Of a stretch of 42,371 nucleotides of DNA, positions 12,037-23,394 are shown one piece after another. Within the stretch, counting starts at the first letter, position 1, and each line of letters starts with the position of its first letter. Both the position numbers and the translations under genes were made by a program. Source of the DNA: Saccoglossus kowalevskii (taxonomy: Eukaryota > Hemichordata > Enteropneusta > Harrimaniidae); contig NW_003122916.1 in assembly GCF_000003605.2 (NCBI RefSeq), positions 226,065 to 268,435 of the forward strand. The letters run 5' to 3'. A model generated the notes under the pieces. That model did not search any database, was not told the DNA's origin, and saw nothing but the letters and a program-made list of their open reading frames with translations.

Positions 12037-12270
12037 TCAAAATGGTGTATTCCCCTTGGTCTTTAATCTGTAGGCTACGGTTTGTGATTGGCACACCATT
12101 ACCATGTCCATATGATTGCCGAAACCGTGCTCCCGTGTTTGTATCAGTTGCAATGAGAATCCATTTTGCACATTCTGTTTGCTTAACACCCGCTCAAAAC
12201 AATCAACTAATGGACTGTATTCTGTTAAACTCGCACAAGGGATATGGAAAACAGACATTCTTTACATGAA
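12037..12270 (-). other. Conserved-looking block open in two frames, unassigned
   Basis: On the - strand one frame is open for about 73 codons (SVFHIPCASLTEYSPLV...). A second frame is open from about 12203 and includes ECAKWILIATDTNTGARF and GHGNGVPITNRSLQIKDQ. Base composition is richer in GC than the surroundings. The second frame has a protein-like look and could be an exon following the signal-peptide-like exon at 12540-12674, using the acceptor-like GGTGTTAAG, but the pyrimidine tract there is weak. It may instead be a repeat fragment. I do not recognise a domain. Confidence 0.25.
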
Positions 12271-12539
12271 GAGAGAGAGATCAGTAAACCTAATTCATAT
12301 TGAAATAACGTCTAAAGTTATCGGTTTGATCACAAGATTTAGGTCTTGTACTTAAAAAAATTGACGTCGGTAGCGCAGTTTGGGAGAAATGTAAATCATC
12401 GAGTCAGCTTTGTAAGAGGTCAAACAACCAGCGATTCTGGTTTTACTTCAAAATCTGATGTGAAGATAATTGATCGCTATAGAATTTAAAGCGTCGAAAT
12501 GAAAAGAAAATCACACACAGGGGAAAGGATGAAGGTTAC

Positions 12540-12674
12540 CTCAATGAATTTGGGATTCCCGTGAGTTTTAATGTTAGAAATACTAATATATGTAACGTTC
12601 AGTTGATGACAGTTGATGGAATTGATGAGTAAATTTAGTAGTAAAATAATCTTGGAAGATTTTATGATTGCCAT
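12540..12674 (-). CDS. Possible first coding exon of a secreted protein
   Basis: The ATG at 12672-12674 has A at -3 and G at +4. It encodes 45 residues: a short basic start (MAIIKSSK), a hydrophobic core (IILLLNLLINSI), then Asn-Cys-His and a polar stretch with an N-glycosylation site (NVT). That is the layout of a signal peptide with cleavage near residue 20-22. The exon ends in phase 0 at GAG followed by the donor GTAACC. It lies inside the GPCR intron on the opposite strand. The next exon is not certain; the block at 12037-12270 downstream on the same strand is one candidate. AT-rich DNA readily encodes hydrophobic residues, so chance is a real alternative. Confidence 0.3.
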
Positions 12675-13409
12675 GATTTTATTTGCGTCTCGTTCCCTAC
12701 ATGACGTATTTCATAGACGTGTGTCATAATTACTTACAGCAATCAGCCATTGAGCTATGTTTTGAAGACGTGATTTAAATTTAAACAGCCATAACCAATC
12801 TCTCTCGTTTGCACGTTCCCAGGAGGCAATTCGCATTATCTTAATAAAATCGTAGCCAAATAATTCGCATCATCATCAACTTATTTAACACGATACCAGC
12901 GAAGTAGCCTGCTTCGTGCGCTTGTCACCTATATTCGAGCATTCTGCGTATATTTACCTTCATTTTAGACAATATCTCAGTGCATTACTGCAACACAAAC
13001 ACAACAGCCTCGTAATTGTCGTAAATTTTATTTGATTGTAGTTTAGACAAGCTTCCTCTTTTATTATTCATTACACGGCGTTATAACATAACATACATAA
13101 CCTTAAGTTCAAATGCTTCTTTATTTTTTTGCTATGACATTCAATAGAAATAAGATAACAATAATTTTATACTGTAGAAAATAAAAAAAGACCTTTAGAT
13201 TGTATAATCACTAAACTGCGAAGAACAAACTGTGATCAAAGCAGCAATAGTATTTGTCTTTGTATTTTATGGATGCACGCCACAGCCACCGACCGCCCTT
13301 TTATAATTCAGAACCAAGCAAGATATATCTCTCTATTCTCCCAAAATTTTGGCTACATTTTATAACACAGTCATACCAGGAAATTCAAATGATTGAGGTA
13401 TTCAAGGCG

Positions 13410-14123
13410 TGTTGACATTTAAAAAATCGTATATACAGAATATTGTGTATGGTGTGACCAGAGGTACCAAAATAGGCATTCTTGATACACTGATTGGTCC
13501 GTTATTTCGAGGTAGCCAATCATTTCGTTAGATACATTTTATTATTTACATGGTCATAAATTAGCTAGAGTATTTAAGGTGGGACATAAGGGAAAATCTT
13601 TAGTCAGGAAGGTGACCTGAATTGATCCTGTAACATCCTGAGACGCTAATTCCTGACTCCAGTGAGCTGTACCCTATACTGTGGTACATATGCAGACGTG
13701 CTGTGCAGTAATCCCTGCTGATCAACAAGAACCACTGAAGCTCACTTCCTGAACTACTCCTGTTGTACCGGTGCTACCAGTAGCAGCAGATAGCAGTGCA
13801 GTTGCCGATACTCCCTGGACACAGAGCACGAGTTTAAACTATAGTGCGGCTGCTTTGACAGTGTGCCAGATACGAAGAAACGCAACCAGGTACATTGCTG
13901 TTCACCGGAGAGTGGAGTGTTCCCTGCAGCATTGATCATGTCTTTTAATTTTATTTGGGTACTGTTTACCCCACCCCATGCTGGTATTTTGTTTATTAAA
14001 GTACAGGAAACCGTATATATTGTGTTGTGTTAATTTGTTATAATCGTTACTTGTATATTTCTTTCTCTGCACAGTCTCAGTTCTGGTGATATACATTCAC
14101 CAAACGATCCCCACCCCGTGACA
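13410..14123 (+). mobile_element. LTR-like block (possible solo LTR)
   Basis: The block begins TGTTGACATTT and can be ended at GTGACA, giving TG...CA termini. It has the internal order of an LTR: CCAAT boxes in both orientations (ATTGGTCC near 13495, GCCAATC near 13516), a TATA-like TATTTAAGG near 13571, a GC-richer transcribed part, and a polyadenylation-type ATTAAA near 13995. GCG flanks both chosen ends, which is too short to count as a firm target-site duplication. No gag or pol lies next to it and no matching second LTR was seen, so a solo LTR is the best guess. It could also be a gene promoter and 5' UTR. The ends are approximate. Confidence 0.35.
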
Positions 14124-14559
14124 GCGAACAAGCTGAGAGGGAGGAGACTTATAAGATAAGCACGCTACCAAAGACAAAGACTACTAGACCGGCATTAAAA
14201 ACAAGCTTCCCGATCTTGAATACGGCGTAGCCCCACAAAGGCCCCCTGCATTTAACGTCACAATATTAATATTGGAAATTATAATCTAGAAGAAAAAAAT
14301 CATCTGTGACACTGTATCTGACTGAGGCCAGCACACAGAGCCTGAACCAAAGCATATTAGAATGGTATCCACCAATTTGATAGTGCATTTAAAGTATTGA
14401 AGAGTGTACATTACTTAGTGATCACAGATAATGATGAAAACTACAGCCAACATAAAGACAGAAACAGAAACATTGTAGTTCATACAAACGTTTTTATCCT
14501 TTGGTGAACTGGATTAATTATCACTGTCAGTAACATTGTTGTTGTGGTGAAAAGTCATA

Positions 14560-16060
14560 TTGGTTATTTGGATAAAAATGTCGTACCAGGTACTGACTGG
14601 AAGTTTAAAAGTCCTTTGTGCCATCAGTCGTCTGTGTTTTTTGGATCAGGCATGTTATGCAAAAGCAATTGAAATTTTTTGTAAGAAAGGCTTTTTTTCA
14701 ATTATTTGTTCAAGACTTGGATATGCTGATGGAACTACTATTCAGAGTAAGGTCATTGCAAACTATTCATTGGACAATACTACTACAATAGAGCATGTTT
14801 TGAACAGGCATGTTATGCAAAAGCAATTTAAATTTTTTGTAAGAAAGGCTTTTTTCAATTATTTGTTCAAGACTTGGATATGCTGATGGGACATGCTATT
14901 CAGAGTAATGTCATTGCAAAATGTTCATTGGACAATACTACTACAATAGAGCTATCAATCTTCACAATAATTTATGATGCCATGATGAGATTACTGGTGT
15001 ATCAATTCAGTAGCTGATGTTGCAGTACGTAATAGACTTGAGCAGCATAACAAAGGAGCACTATGACTATGGAACACACTGGTTGGATCTAGTCAGGTTT
15101 TAGGATTCATATCTGGATTTTAGGATTCATATTTGCAACATGGACTCGTGCATGGGAACCGTTCTTACCATGCATTGCTGATGTTCTTCCACCTTGGGCC
15201 TCTGTCTATGATGGACATAATTATTGTTAATTGTAATACCAGCAGTCCACATTGCTTTTTAGAAAGGGGAATTGGCTGAAAAAAATTGAGAACACAATCG
15301 ATATATTGGTTACAATATAATTTTAATAATAAAACAACACAGGGATATGTGCTCAGTTCAAGTGGAAGGGGAGGATATAATAAGATACTAAGACAACATC
15401 TAGCTATGTAATTTACTGGCAGACACAGGAGTTTCTGGAAACATTGGAAAACATAGTTTTGTATGTAACATCAGGTACTATATGTTTGAGACTATGATCA
15501 TCAGGAGTATGGCCTGTCTCTGAGTTAACATCTCACATAAAGAATTCCATAACCATCCATGTAGATGATGTGTTTATTAGCTTCATAACATGAGAGGGAA
15601 GACACCCAAAATTTAACTGATAAAGGATAAGCTAAAAAAAACACCAAGCACGGAGATAAATGTCTAGGACATGTTGAAATTCGTCACTGGCGCACATGCA
15701 ACAACTGACTGTGGCTCAGTTTCATGTTTTTGTGTAAAATGTGACATGAGACCATTGGAGCTAATGACGAGATAATCAAAGTGTCTTACACTTTTGGAGG
15801 AGCTAGGATAAAACTGAAATGTTATAGAGGAGATAGAGGAAATAGAGAACTTGTATGGGAAGATGATGACCAATGTGAATTTACTATGATATCAACTATA
15901 ATGCACAACAGATGGCAAATAACACCAGTAGCGCCAATTACCAGGCTTATATATGGAAGGAATCCTAATGGTAGAAGATGAAAAATCCAAGATAATAGCA
16001 TATTCATTAAATTGCACAAAAGCAGTACAACGCCAGAGAGATTCCTGAGCTTCTTTCATG
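14560..16060 (+). pseudogene. Decayed repeat-derived coding block
   Basis: A stretch with protein-like but frame-shifted segments. Near 15100-15230, fragments in different frames read HWLDLVRF, then FIFATWTRAWEPF, then CIADVLPPWASVYDGHNY. From memory this resembles a repetitive, uncharacterised protein family of invertebrate genomes with a (F/I)RA-R-G-W...LPW-FAYD--NY segment. The match is partial and unverified. Further on, 15740-15981 is open for about 80 codons (including RIKLKCYRGDRGNREL) without a known domain. Stops and frameshifts throughout argue against a functional gene. The tandem duplication at 14637-14952 is part of the block. Confidence 0.35.
14637..14952 (+). repeat. Direct tandem duplication, period 158 bp
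   Basis: CATGTTATGCAAAAGCAATT starts at 14651 and again at 14809. The copies stay alignable to CAATACTACTACAATAGAGC at the end of each. One differs by a one-base change in a T run, which shifts the reading frame between copies. Confidence 0.9.
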
Positions 16061-17066
16061 TAACTGTAGAATGAAGTGTACAGTTGATGCATGTTGCTGC
16101 TTCGAATCTGGGCTTAGGTGTACTGAAATGAATAAGACAGAACTGCACCGAACCCCAGCTAAAGACTCTGTGATGCCCCATGAAGAACTACATTTCTAAA
16201 TCGCATTCCACACATTTCATCAAAATTTAAGACCCAAATATTACACAAAACTTCATGCATTGCTGAGCAATTTTAATTTCGGATTATTGAAAACATCTCA
16301 TACCTGACCCAAATTATACAATAACAAGTCTTCCAAATGAAGTTCCATAACACTTTAAAAAACAAGCAGAGTTGTGAAATACTTCACAGACAGCAACTAT
16401 TTCCCCTGCTATGCTTTTTCCATTACATATCCCACGGTTGCAATCATCAATTTGAATTCAACAGCCTGGAATCCCGTCACTGCGTAAAATGCAACCGACC
16501 AAAATGTATCAGCCAGTAAATAAAATTCGTCTCAGTATGTACTCAAACAAACGGTTTATATAATAAAATAATGGTAAACTCATAGTAACTGTTAACATAA
16601 AAACTAAAGCAAGTACATGGTAAAAATAAATATAAATAAAGTAAATACAATGTTAAATCAAATGAAATAAACAGTTTGTGCATGTGTGAGACGTGAGTTC
16701 AGTTATTAAGTATGTTTTAGGGATGCCAGGTGGTCAAGGAGAAGACTTGAATTGACGTGTATAGGCGATTTTCAGCTGCATACGAGGTTTCACACACACA
16801 GTACATATTTTATAATTTACATTAAAGTGTATAATGTGTTATTACTTGCTAATTCACTTCAAAATCTGAAGAACGACCAATCACGGATATGATAAAATGC
16901 TGTCAATCTTTAAGATTGCCTCATAACTTGGCAGCCAATGAGCATATATCTATGTATCATCTATTCAAAACACAGCCATATAATCCTGGTGATTTCTTTA
17001 GTCATCTAAGAAATATATAGTATGGTTTATTCGGCACAGGCTTATTTAGAATTTGTTTACACTCAC

Positions 17067-17201
17067 CTTGTGAAAACATTCATTAGTAACATTTAAAACT
17101 TGCTGTTTCAAAAAAGCATGAATTGCACCTATGCTGATGTCACATATAGACAAATGATTCTTCAAATGACGTAATTGTTGGTTGATATTCCGCTCAAACA
17201 T
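17067..17201 (-). CDS. Possible internal coding exon, 45 codons
   Basis: On the - strand an acceptor (GATATTTCAG) is followed by 45 open codons (MFERNINQQLRHLKNHLSIC...). The segment ends at CAAG with the donor GTGAGT, a near-perfect consensus. Both ends are phase 0. It lies within a 159-codon open frame (17046-17525), the longest gap-free one in the window. The peptide is mixed polar and helical and matches no domain I know. The upstream part of the open frame is lysine-, asparagine- and isoleucine-rich and looks like intron. Partners could be the segment at 18086-18255 or exons outside the intron, but phases do not simply match. Confidence 0.35.
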
Positions 17202-17779
17202 CTGAAATATCGTTTTATTTTTAAATGAAAAATACTTTTTAATAGAATTATTTTCTGTAGTAAAATCACATATTAGAAGAATAGTTTTTGAGATATCGTT
17301 GATTCTATTATGAAATATAATGTTTTTTTTTGCTTTTTCTGAATTACAATAACATTCCTCTGATATTGATATTTTTAAAGAGTAAAATGTTTGAGATTCA
17401 GAAGTAGACTGTTTATGATACTTGTAAAACATCATGTGATATATCAAATAAAAAGAGTTCAAATTTCGAAATATATACAAAAATAATAACACAGATCGAT
17501 GATTTTTATATATTATTATTGTCATAATTTAGTATAGTGTGTTACCCTTTACCAAATGCATACGAAATCACAGACACCCACACATACACACGATACACGA
17601 GTTATGATTTCGAAATTCGGCAAACGCGACCCATCACTTTAAGTAGACAAGCCCTCCGCTACGCCACAAGAAACTGTTAAATAAGCAACTCATAATAGCA
17701 TATAGTGAATAGATTTGAAGCTGCAACGTGACAAACAACCTGCATACACAACAAACCTAGCATAATCATGGGCAGGATG

Positions 17780-17985
17780 ACCAACCCAGTTACGCACTCG
17801 AATATGACAAATCTTAGACCAAATGCGACGATTAAATCCAAATTTTACCTAATCTCGAATGTGGCCAATATGGCCCAGACATACACCAAAAAGTTGAAGA
17901 TTAAAATGGGTTACATTATAGTCTGGTCCAATGTGACCAATCCTACACTAAATGTGAATAATATGGCCCAGTCGAATACAAAACA
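17780..17985 (+). repeat. Degenerate short tandem repeat
   Basis: AATATGGCCCAG with similar flanks occurs at about 17867 and 17957, with related AATGTGRCCAAT segments between. A diverged repeat of roughly 90 bases is likely. Confidence 0.35.
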
Positions 17986-18066
17986 GATATAATACTATAT
18001 CAGATGTTCATGTGTAACCAATCAAATATGGACAACCTTCACTTTAGTTAGATGGTAAAATCTTTA

Positions 18067-18255
18067 AGAAAAAATCCTAGCACACCTTTGCCATGGTAAC
18101 AACCAAAAAACTGATTTTTTAATATTTTCTTTCGCGCCAAATGTGTCTTTTAATACAGCGTTCAAGTGATCATGCTTTTTTATTTTGGCTAAGTTGCGCA
18201 CGGAAGAGAGATCACCGGTGTCGACATTGTTACACGGTATGCAACATTTGAACAT
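18067..18255 (-). CDS. Possible exon with CxxC motif
   Basis: On the - strand an ATG at 18253-18255 opens a frame starting MFKCCIPCNNVDTGDLSS and continuing SVRNLAKIKKHDHLNAVLKD, to a TAA near 18064. The Cys-Cys-Ile-Pro-Cys start suggests a zinc-binding N-terminus, but no second cysteine/histidine pair is obvious. An acceptor-like TTTACAG precedes it at 18264, and a weak donor GTGTGC lies at 18085. Base use (CGC, GGT, GAC) is less AT-rich than the neighbours. No family was identified. Confidence 0.25.
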
Positions 18256-20093
18256 AGATTGAACTGTAAATGTTGCGTTCAATGAAAGACTCTAGAAAAT
18301 AAAATCGAAAAATGATTAATTATAGCAGCGAAATAGGCGCTAATAATAAAGTGAAGTGACATTTGAAGACTGAATGTTCGTTGAAATCTATACTGGCACC
18401 GGTTATAAACCGATGTTATAAACATGTTGTTTGTTTTATGAGCAGAGCCAATCGCCGATCAGCCTACCGGCAAGTTGTGGATAACCATTTACTACAATTC
18501 AATATAATTCCGTCATTTGTTGATTTGTTGCTAAACTATTCAACTAAGTTTAGTTACTGTACTTTTGACAAGTAGTCTAGCAAGACATCAATTCAATTAG
18601 GAATGTAAAAAAGAGGGTAAAAAATATTTCAAAATTCCAGAAGCACGTTCAAAGTTGGTTGTGTACTTTTAAACATTCATTAACATGTTTACTAGTACCC
18701 AATATATGTTAATACAAACAACATATTATTGTGGGTAAACACAGGCATTATGATTAATTAATCGTTTCTCAGTACTGTTTATCGTAAGTAATGATTTATC
18801 GTTATTTCCACGAGGATCCAGTTTATGCTGCATGTAATGTAGATCGCCAAGGACGGGTTAAGGTCTCTTTAAATGCAGCAAGCTTAGTTATTAATCATCC
18901 ATTTGTGGGTCCCATTTTTTTAAAAAGTTTGCCAGTGACAAGATTTACTAATCGAAGATTACAGATGCTTTGTTAAAGAGCAACGTGTTGCTGCGTGACG
19001 ACTGTGACTTATACCGACAAAAGAACCCCATGAGTAATACATCCATGTCAAACAATTAAAATACAAATAGAAACAAACACCAAGCTTAAATATAGCTGTT
19101 TGCAGTAATGACTGTGAATATGCCAGTGGTTGCAAGATACATGCCCACAAATTTAAAAAACGTAAAAGTATATAATCTAATTATGATTATGAGTTATGGT
19201 GTAAATATTTCTTTGTACTTAACTATCAAGAAATATGTTTGTTTTATTGGGGTTTCTTGGTTGCTATGGATACACCTAACTCACTAATTTGAAGAGTGTT
19301 GATCTCATCATTGAAGTACATGTTGCTATTTAAATCCCTACAAATCTGTTACTTCGAAGCAGAAATAAACCGTTTTATGGTTTTATGTGGCCATCTTGGT
19401 TTTATGTAAATTAGAAACAAATATCTATCGAAACATTTTGTATAGATTCAAGCCCATTTAGCTGCCGGACTATATCCAGATGTTGGCGTGCTTTGGTTTG
19501 TTTACTAATTACAGTAGTATATATTTAGTGACTATTTTGATAAAAACATATATGATTCCAGGCATCTGAAATTATATATTATATATGTTCATGTTTATTA
19601 ATAATTCACACACTGAAAGTGTTCCACTAAAAGCGTGAAGTCAATTAATCATGCTATTTCTGAGAAATACGACAAAATGATTATACGTGATTGGACTATC
19701 AATAACCAGATAATATAAATACACATAATGAAAATGTGTGCACACAATCATTGAAAGTTTTCATACGATGGCACGAATGTATATTCCAATCAGATGTGTT
19801 TTTCATCTAAAATCATTGCTGACTAGGTATGTGAAATTACGACTTTACACTGCGCGGTCACAGGCGACTCACTCAGATGTAATAAAAAAGTGATTGTCAG
19901 CGGCAAATATCCGCCAAGGGTGTGTCATTAATATTGCATACCGTATGTAAGTACAGAAAATGGTCGTTGCAGGACGTGTCAGAATCCGATGTAACGTACA
20001 AATCTGACAACATAAATAGATTAGACCAGGGAAATACTTCGCTCGGCCATGTATGTGTTTACCGTGAACAGTATGCATTTCATACCAAGAAAG

Positions 20094-20097
<4 letters not shown>

Positions 20098-20187
<90 letters not shown>

Positions 20188-20200
20188 TATATATATATAT
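20098..20200. repeat. (TA)n microsatellite with one interruption
   Basis: About 42 TA units to 20182, then CAATG, then a further short TA run. Apparent Tyr-Ile repeat proteins across it are artefacts. Confidence 0.97.
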
Positions 20201-21710
20201 GAGCTGAGCACATGAGCTGAATCAAAGCTAGACATTTTCAATCAATATTAAACTAGACGTCTACTAATCGTTGTCATGGTTTCGTCTTAGTATGTTAACG
20301 ACACTTTACTCAAGTGTAAGGATGTCAAAGCGTTATTGTGGAATAACGCTCATTAATGCATATACTGACACAGGTATAATAGGTATTCGTAATGTTGATT
20401 TGTCTCCCTTGAAGCATAATCTCATAACATTACATATTTAAAGAAATATTTTAACAGTTTACAGTAATAGCAACTCTTATCAAAGTACTATTCCTTTCCT
20501 CCCAATCCCTAAAACATTTCCCTATTGACAATTTACTAGAAATGCATGAAGACAATTCCGTGTCTTCAAATCACATGCACTATTATAACCACTGAAGCCT
20601 GATATTACGACACCTATTAAATCCTCGATTAGTCTATCAATGGTCGACCTAGGTATGCACTCTTCGACTGATTTATCAATGACCGACTTAGTTTGCCTGT
20701 TAGGGCTCGAATTTTGGGTTCGTGTATAATTACCTCGAACAAAGAATAACAGCGCTACAAGGTGGTATTATTGTAGATTATTCCTATAATCCAAATAATC
20801 TACTCATTAAAAGACTGGTTACTTTCCATGTTGAACGTTAGTTTTCATAGAATCCGCGTGTCTGTATAACTCCGCCTGCGGTCGTCAAATAAACTAATTA
20901 CTTCCATGGCACTCATCGTATTAGTCGAGTCCTTCGGGAATGTGAGATATATAGATATAAAAATCGGTTTTGACAAAATGTGTTTTAAAAACTAACACTG
21001 ACATATAAACGATCTTCAACAATACTATTATTGAAAAGTAATGGAAAGTAATCAATAAGAGTTTTAAATGTGTACACTGTCGTATGTGTGGTATCACTTT
21101 CGATTTCAACTGCTAATCTTTGTCAGAAGTCGACACAATACTTCACTTGAATTAAACAGTAGACACTATATCGGTTCCCTCCACAGTTCATTCGTTTGTG
21201 GAGGAATTTATATCAGTGGCTGTATCATTGAGGTAACGGAAAGGCTATGTTGACTGCCTGGGTAAGAAGAACTCATTTGACATACTTTGTAGTCATTTGT
21301 TTGAATTGGCGTCAAGTGGTTCCAATAAAACATTGCAGTATTTAATGCTAAAATTGATCGGATGATACTAAGTCCATGCGTTTAAACGTATACAGAGAAG
21401 TGTTTTCAACCCATCAATCCACCTCAGATCAGCCGCCATTACAATGTGACAATGCATTTCATTGTAAACCCGTACACATTCAATTTTTCACGGGCGTCGA
21501 TCTATTCTGAAAAGTGGGGGGTACACTTTTGTGGCCGCGTAAGCGGCAAATGTCCGCGCTTCCTCGAACAGGGGAGTGTCTGTGAAGGGATTTGCCCCCT
21601 CAGAAAGTAGAAATATTTGAAAAATGCAACCAAAATGTAGTTTGTATTTGGTGCATACTTTTCAGATAACTCTCGATGGATTTGATTCCACATTGACCAA
21701 TCACATGGTC

Positions 21711-21729
21711 TATCCATCCATCCATCCAT
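21711..21729. repeat. (ATCC)n short tandem repeat
   Basis: Four to five ATCC/CCAT units. Confidence 0.8.
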
Positions 21730-22187
21730 GACTTGCATTTTGGGGATTTCCATATTAGGAGTCGTTTACAACAACATGTTCAATAGAATGTTCCGAAACG
21801 TTTTGTTTTCTCCTTTTTGCTTTCTCATTGTTCTAGGTAATTCCACACACACCAGATTGACCATTGTTTATCATTTTTAATATATTATCATATTTATCCA
21901 GTTAAGTACATCAACTTATGAAATGATTATACATAATCAAATAAAATATAATTATTTAGCGGCACATGTTGCTCGAGAAATTAGACTATATAATGAACTT
22001 GCGCTGTATGTTGGCATATATCTAAATACTACTAAACATTGTTGACGTTGAGCACATGCATTATAGTCAATTTAACTCATTTTACAATCGATTTTAAAAA
22101 GAACAGAAGCAGCTCCGCGACACCCTGATAGTTCCTTGCCACTGATAACTATTATATCCCTCTCAAGGAAGTAGGCAGCTGATTAAA

Positions 22188-22295
22188 TTACCCATTGCTC
22201 TGCGAATTCATATGCGACTTCATCTTCTCCACCTCAGCATTACTGGGCAACTGACCAGTCTCATTCAGCTGTGTCATCAGTTCGGAAGCATCATG
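22188..22295 (-). CDS. Possible terminal coding exon
   Basis: On the - strand a long pyrimidine tract (TTTCCTTCTTTTTTTCC) leads to an AAG acceptor. It is followed by 35 open codons (HDASELMTQLNETGQLPSNA then EVEKMKSHMNSQSNG) and TAA at 22188-22190. The peptide reads as a charged amphipathic helical tail with balanced codon use, unlike the AT-rich surroundings. It lies 525 bases downstream of the OTU-like exon on the same strand, but that exon ends in phase 1 and this one reads in phase 0. An intermediate exon would therefore be needed if they belong together. No family was recognised. Confidence 0.35.
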   Translation of the reverse strand, partial: HDASELMTQLNETGQLPSNAEVEKMKSHMNSQSNG

Positions 22296-22399
22296 CTTAT
22301 ATATAAAAGGAAAAAAAGAAGGAAACAAGATTTTGATTAAACTTGGTCTTCTAATCAAAAATCACATTTTAAGGGCACATGGACAGACTAACAATCACA

Positions 22400-22560
22400 A
22401 AAAACGGAGGAAGGGAAGGATACTATTTTAACGAAAATATTTTAACAAGTTCACTAAGTACACTCCCGGCACGTTTGCGAGCTATGTTTGTACTCGGAGA
22501 ACCAGCATCTTGCCTGTCAACACGGTATCTAATATTTTGTACAAGTTAATGCACATGTCA
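22400..22560. other. GC-richer block open on both strands, unassigned
   Basis: On the + strand the frame includes LPARLRAMFVLGEPASCL; on the - strand it includes RQDAGSPSTNIARKRAGSVL. Neither has a supported start or matching splice phase with the exons on either side. It may be a transposon end or an intermediate exon of the - strand gene. Confidence 0.15.
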
Positions 22561-22819
22561 TCGCATTCAATTAAAATATTATTGCATTTTCAAAAATATA
22601 AAACCTGAAATGAAAACCTCAAAGATATAGAATAACAATTATTTGCATATCTATACGTCTAGTTTAGGCTTTTGACTATTATCCACAGAACTCAGACTAA
22701 ACTGTTTTAAAACGATGTCTCAAAACTTTATGACTTCTCTAGCATGTCTAGCAACAGTATATGCCGATGGGTAATGACATTCGTTCCTTTTTCCACTTTT
22801 TATCATGTCAAATGCTTAC

Positions 22820-23063
22820 CAAATCTCGAAAAAAATGAATCGCTTCTGAGAAGAGCCGCCTGCTCAAATGTTGTTTTTTTCTGATACTGTGTGATGCCTA
22901 ATGTATCAAACTGTGCTACTAAAGAGTGGAAAAAGCACGTGCTGGGAACGTCGCACATAATCTTCATTCCCAGCGCATTAACTTCTAATTGTTGTCTCTC
23001 TGTCTTGGGTAGCTTCTCTTTGGACAACCCACTAGCACCCTGACGTTTCCTTGAGTTAAGCAT
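22820..23063 (-). CDS. Possible exon with OTU-like N-terminal segment
   Basis: On the - strand a strong acceptor (TTTCTTTTTTGCAG) is followed directly by ATG and 81 open codons, then G and the donor GTAAGC at 22819. The product has a basic start (MLNSRKRQGASG), then LPKTERQQLEVNALGMKIM, then CDVPSTCFFHSLVAQFDTLG. The last part resembles the start of OTU cysteine protease (deubiquitinase-like) domains, where a D-G-x-C-(F/L)-F motif supplies the catalytic Asp and Cys. Here the Cys-Phe-Phe is present, but the Asp-Gly just before it is not, so catalysis would be doubtful. The exon covers only the beginning of such a domain; the His-containing part was not found. The ATG may be the true start after a non-coding first exon near 23400-23700. 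A retroelement or multigene family copy is possible. Confidence 0.4.
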
Positions 23064-23394
23064 CTGCAAAAAAGAAAGTTAATACCATTTACCCCAATTA
23101 ACACGGATTTCGTGACAATTTTGTGATGGCTAGAAATAATAGTTATACTGTATGCTATTATACTTAAATATTCACAGGCCAATAAACAGCATTTGCAGCA
23201 AAGCATTAGTCCTATCATATGGAGAGTACCCCTCCACCCCCAAATGGAGCTAGTAAGAGTTTATACCTATAGCTTTTTCGGCTCAGCCTAATATAAAGTA
23301 TTTACCTCAGAACTAACTCAATTTAGGCCTAATATATAGTCACAGTCAGCTGGCGCACACATAAGTATAAAATAAATATGATATTTACTATGTG

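Noticed and set aside
12364-12430. tRNA-like GGTAGCGCAGTTTGGGAG segment
   Set aside because: The arms do not pair and the B box match is poor; weaker than the fragment at 8743.
20098-20200. Tyr-Ile repeat proteins on both strands
   Set aside because: Translation of a TA microsatellite.
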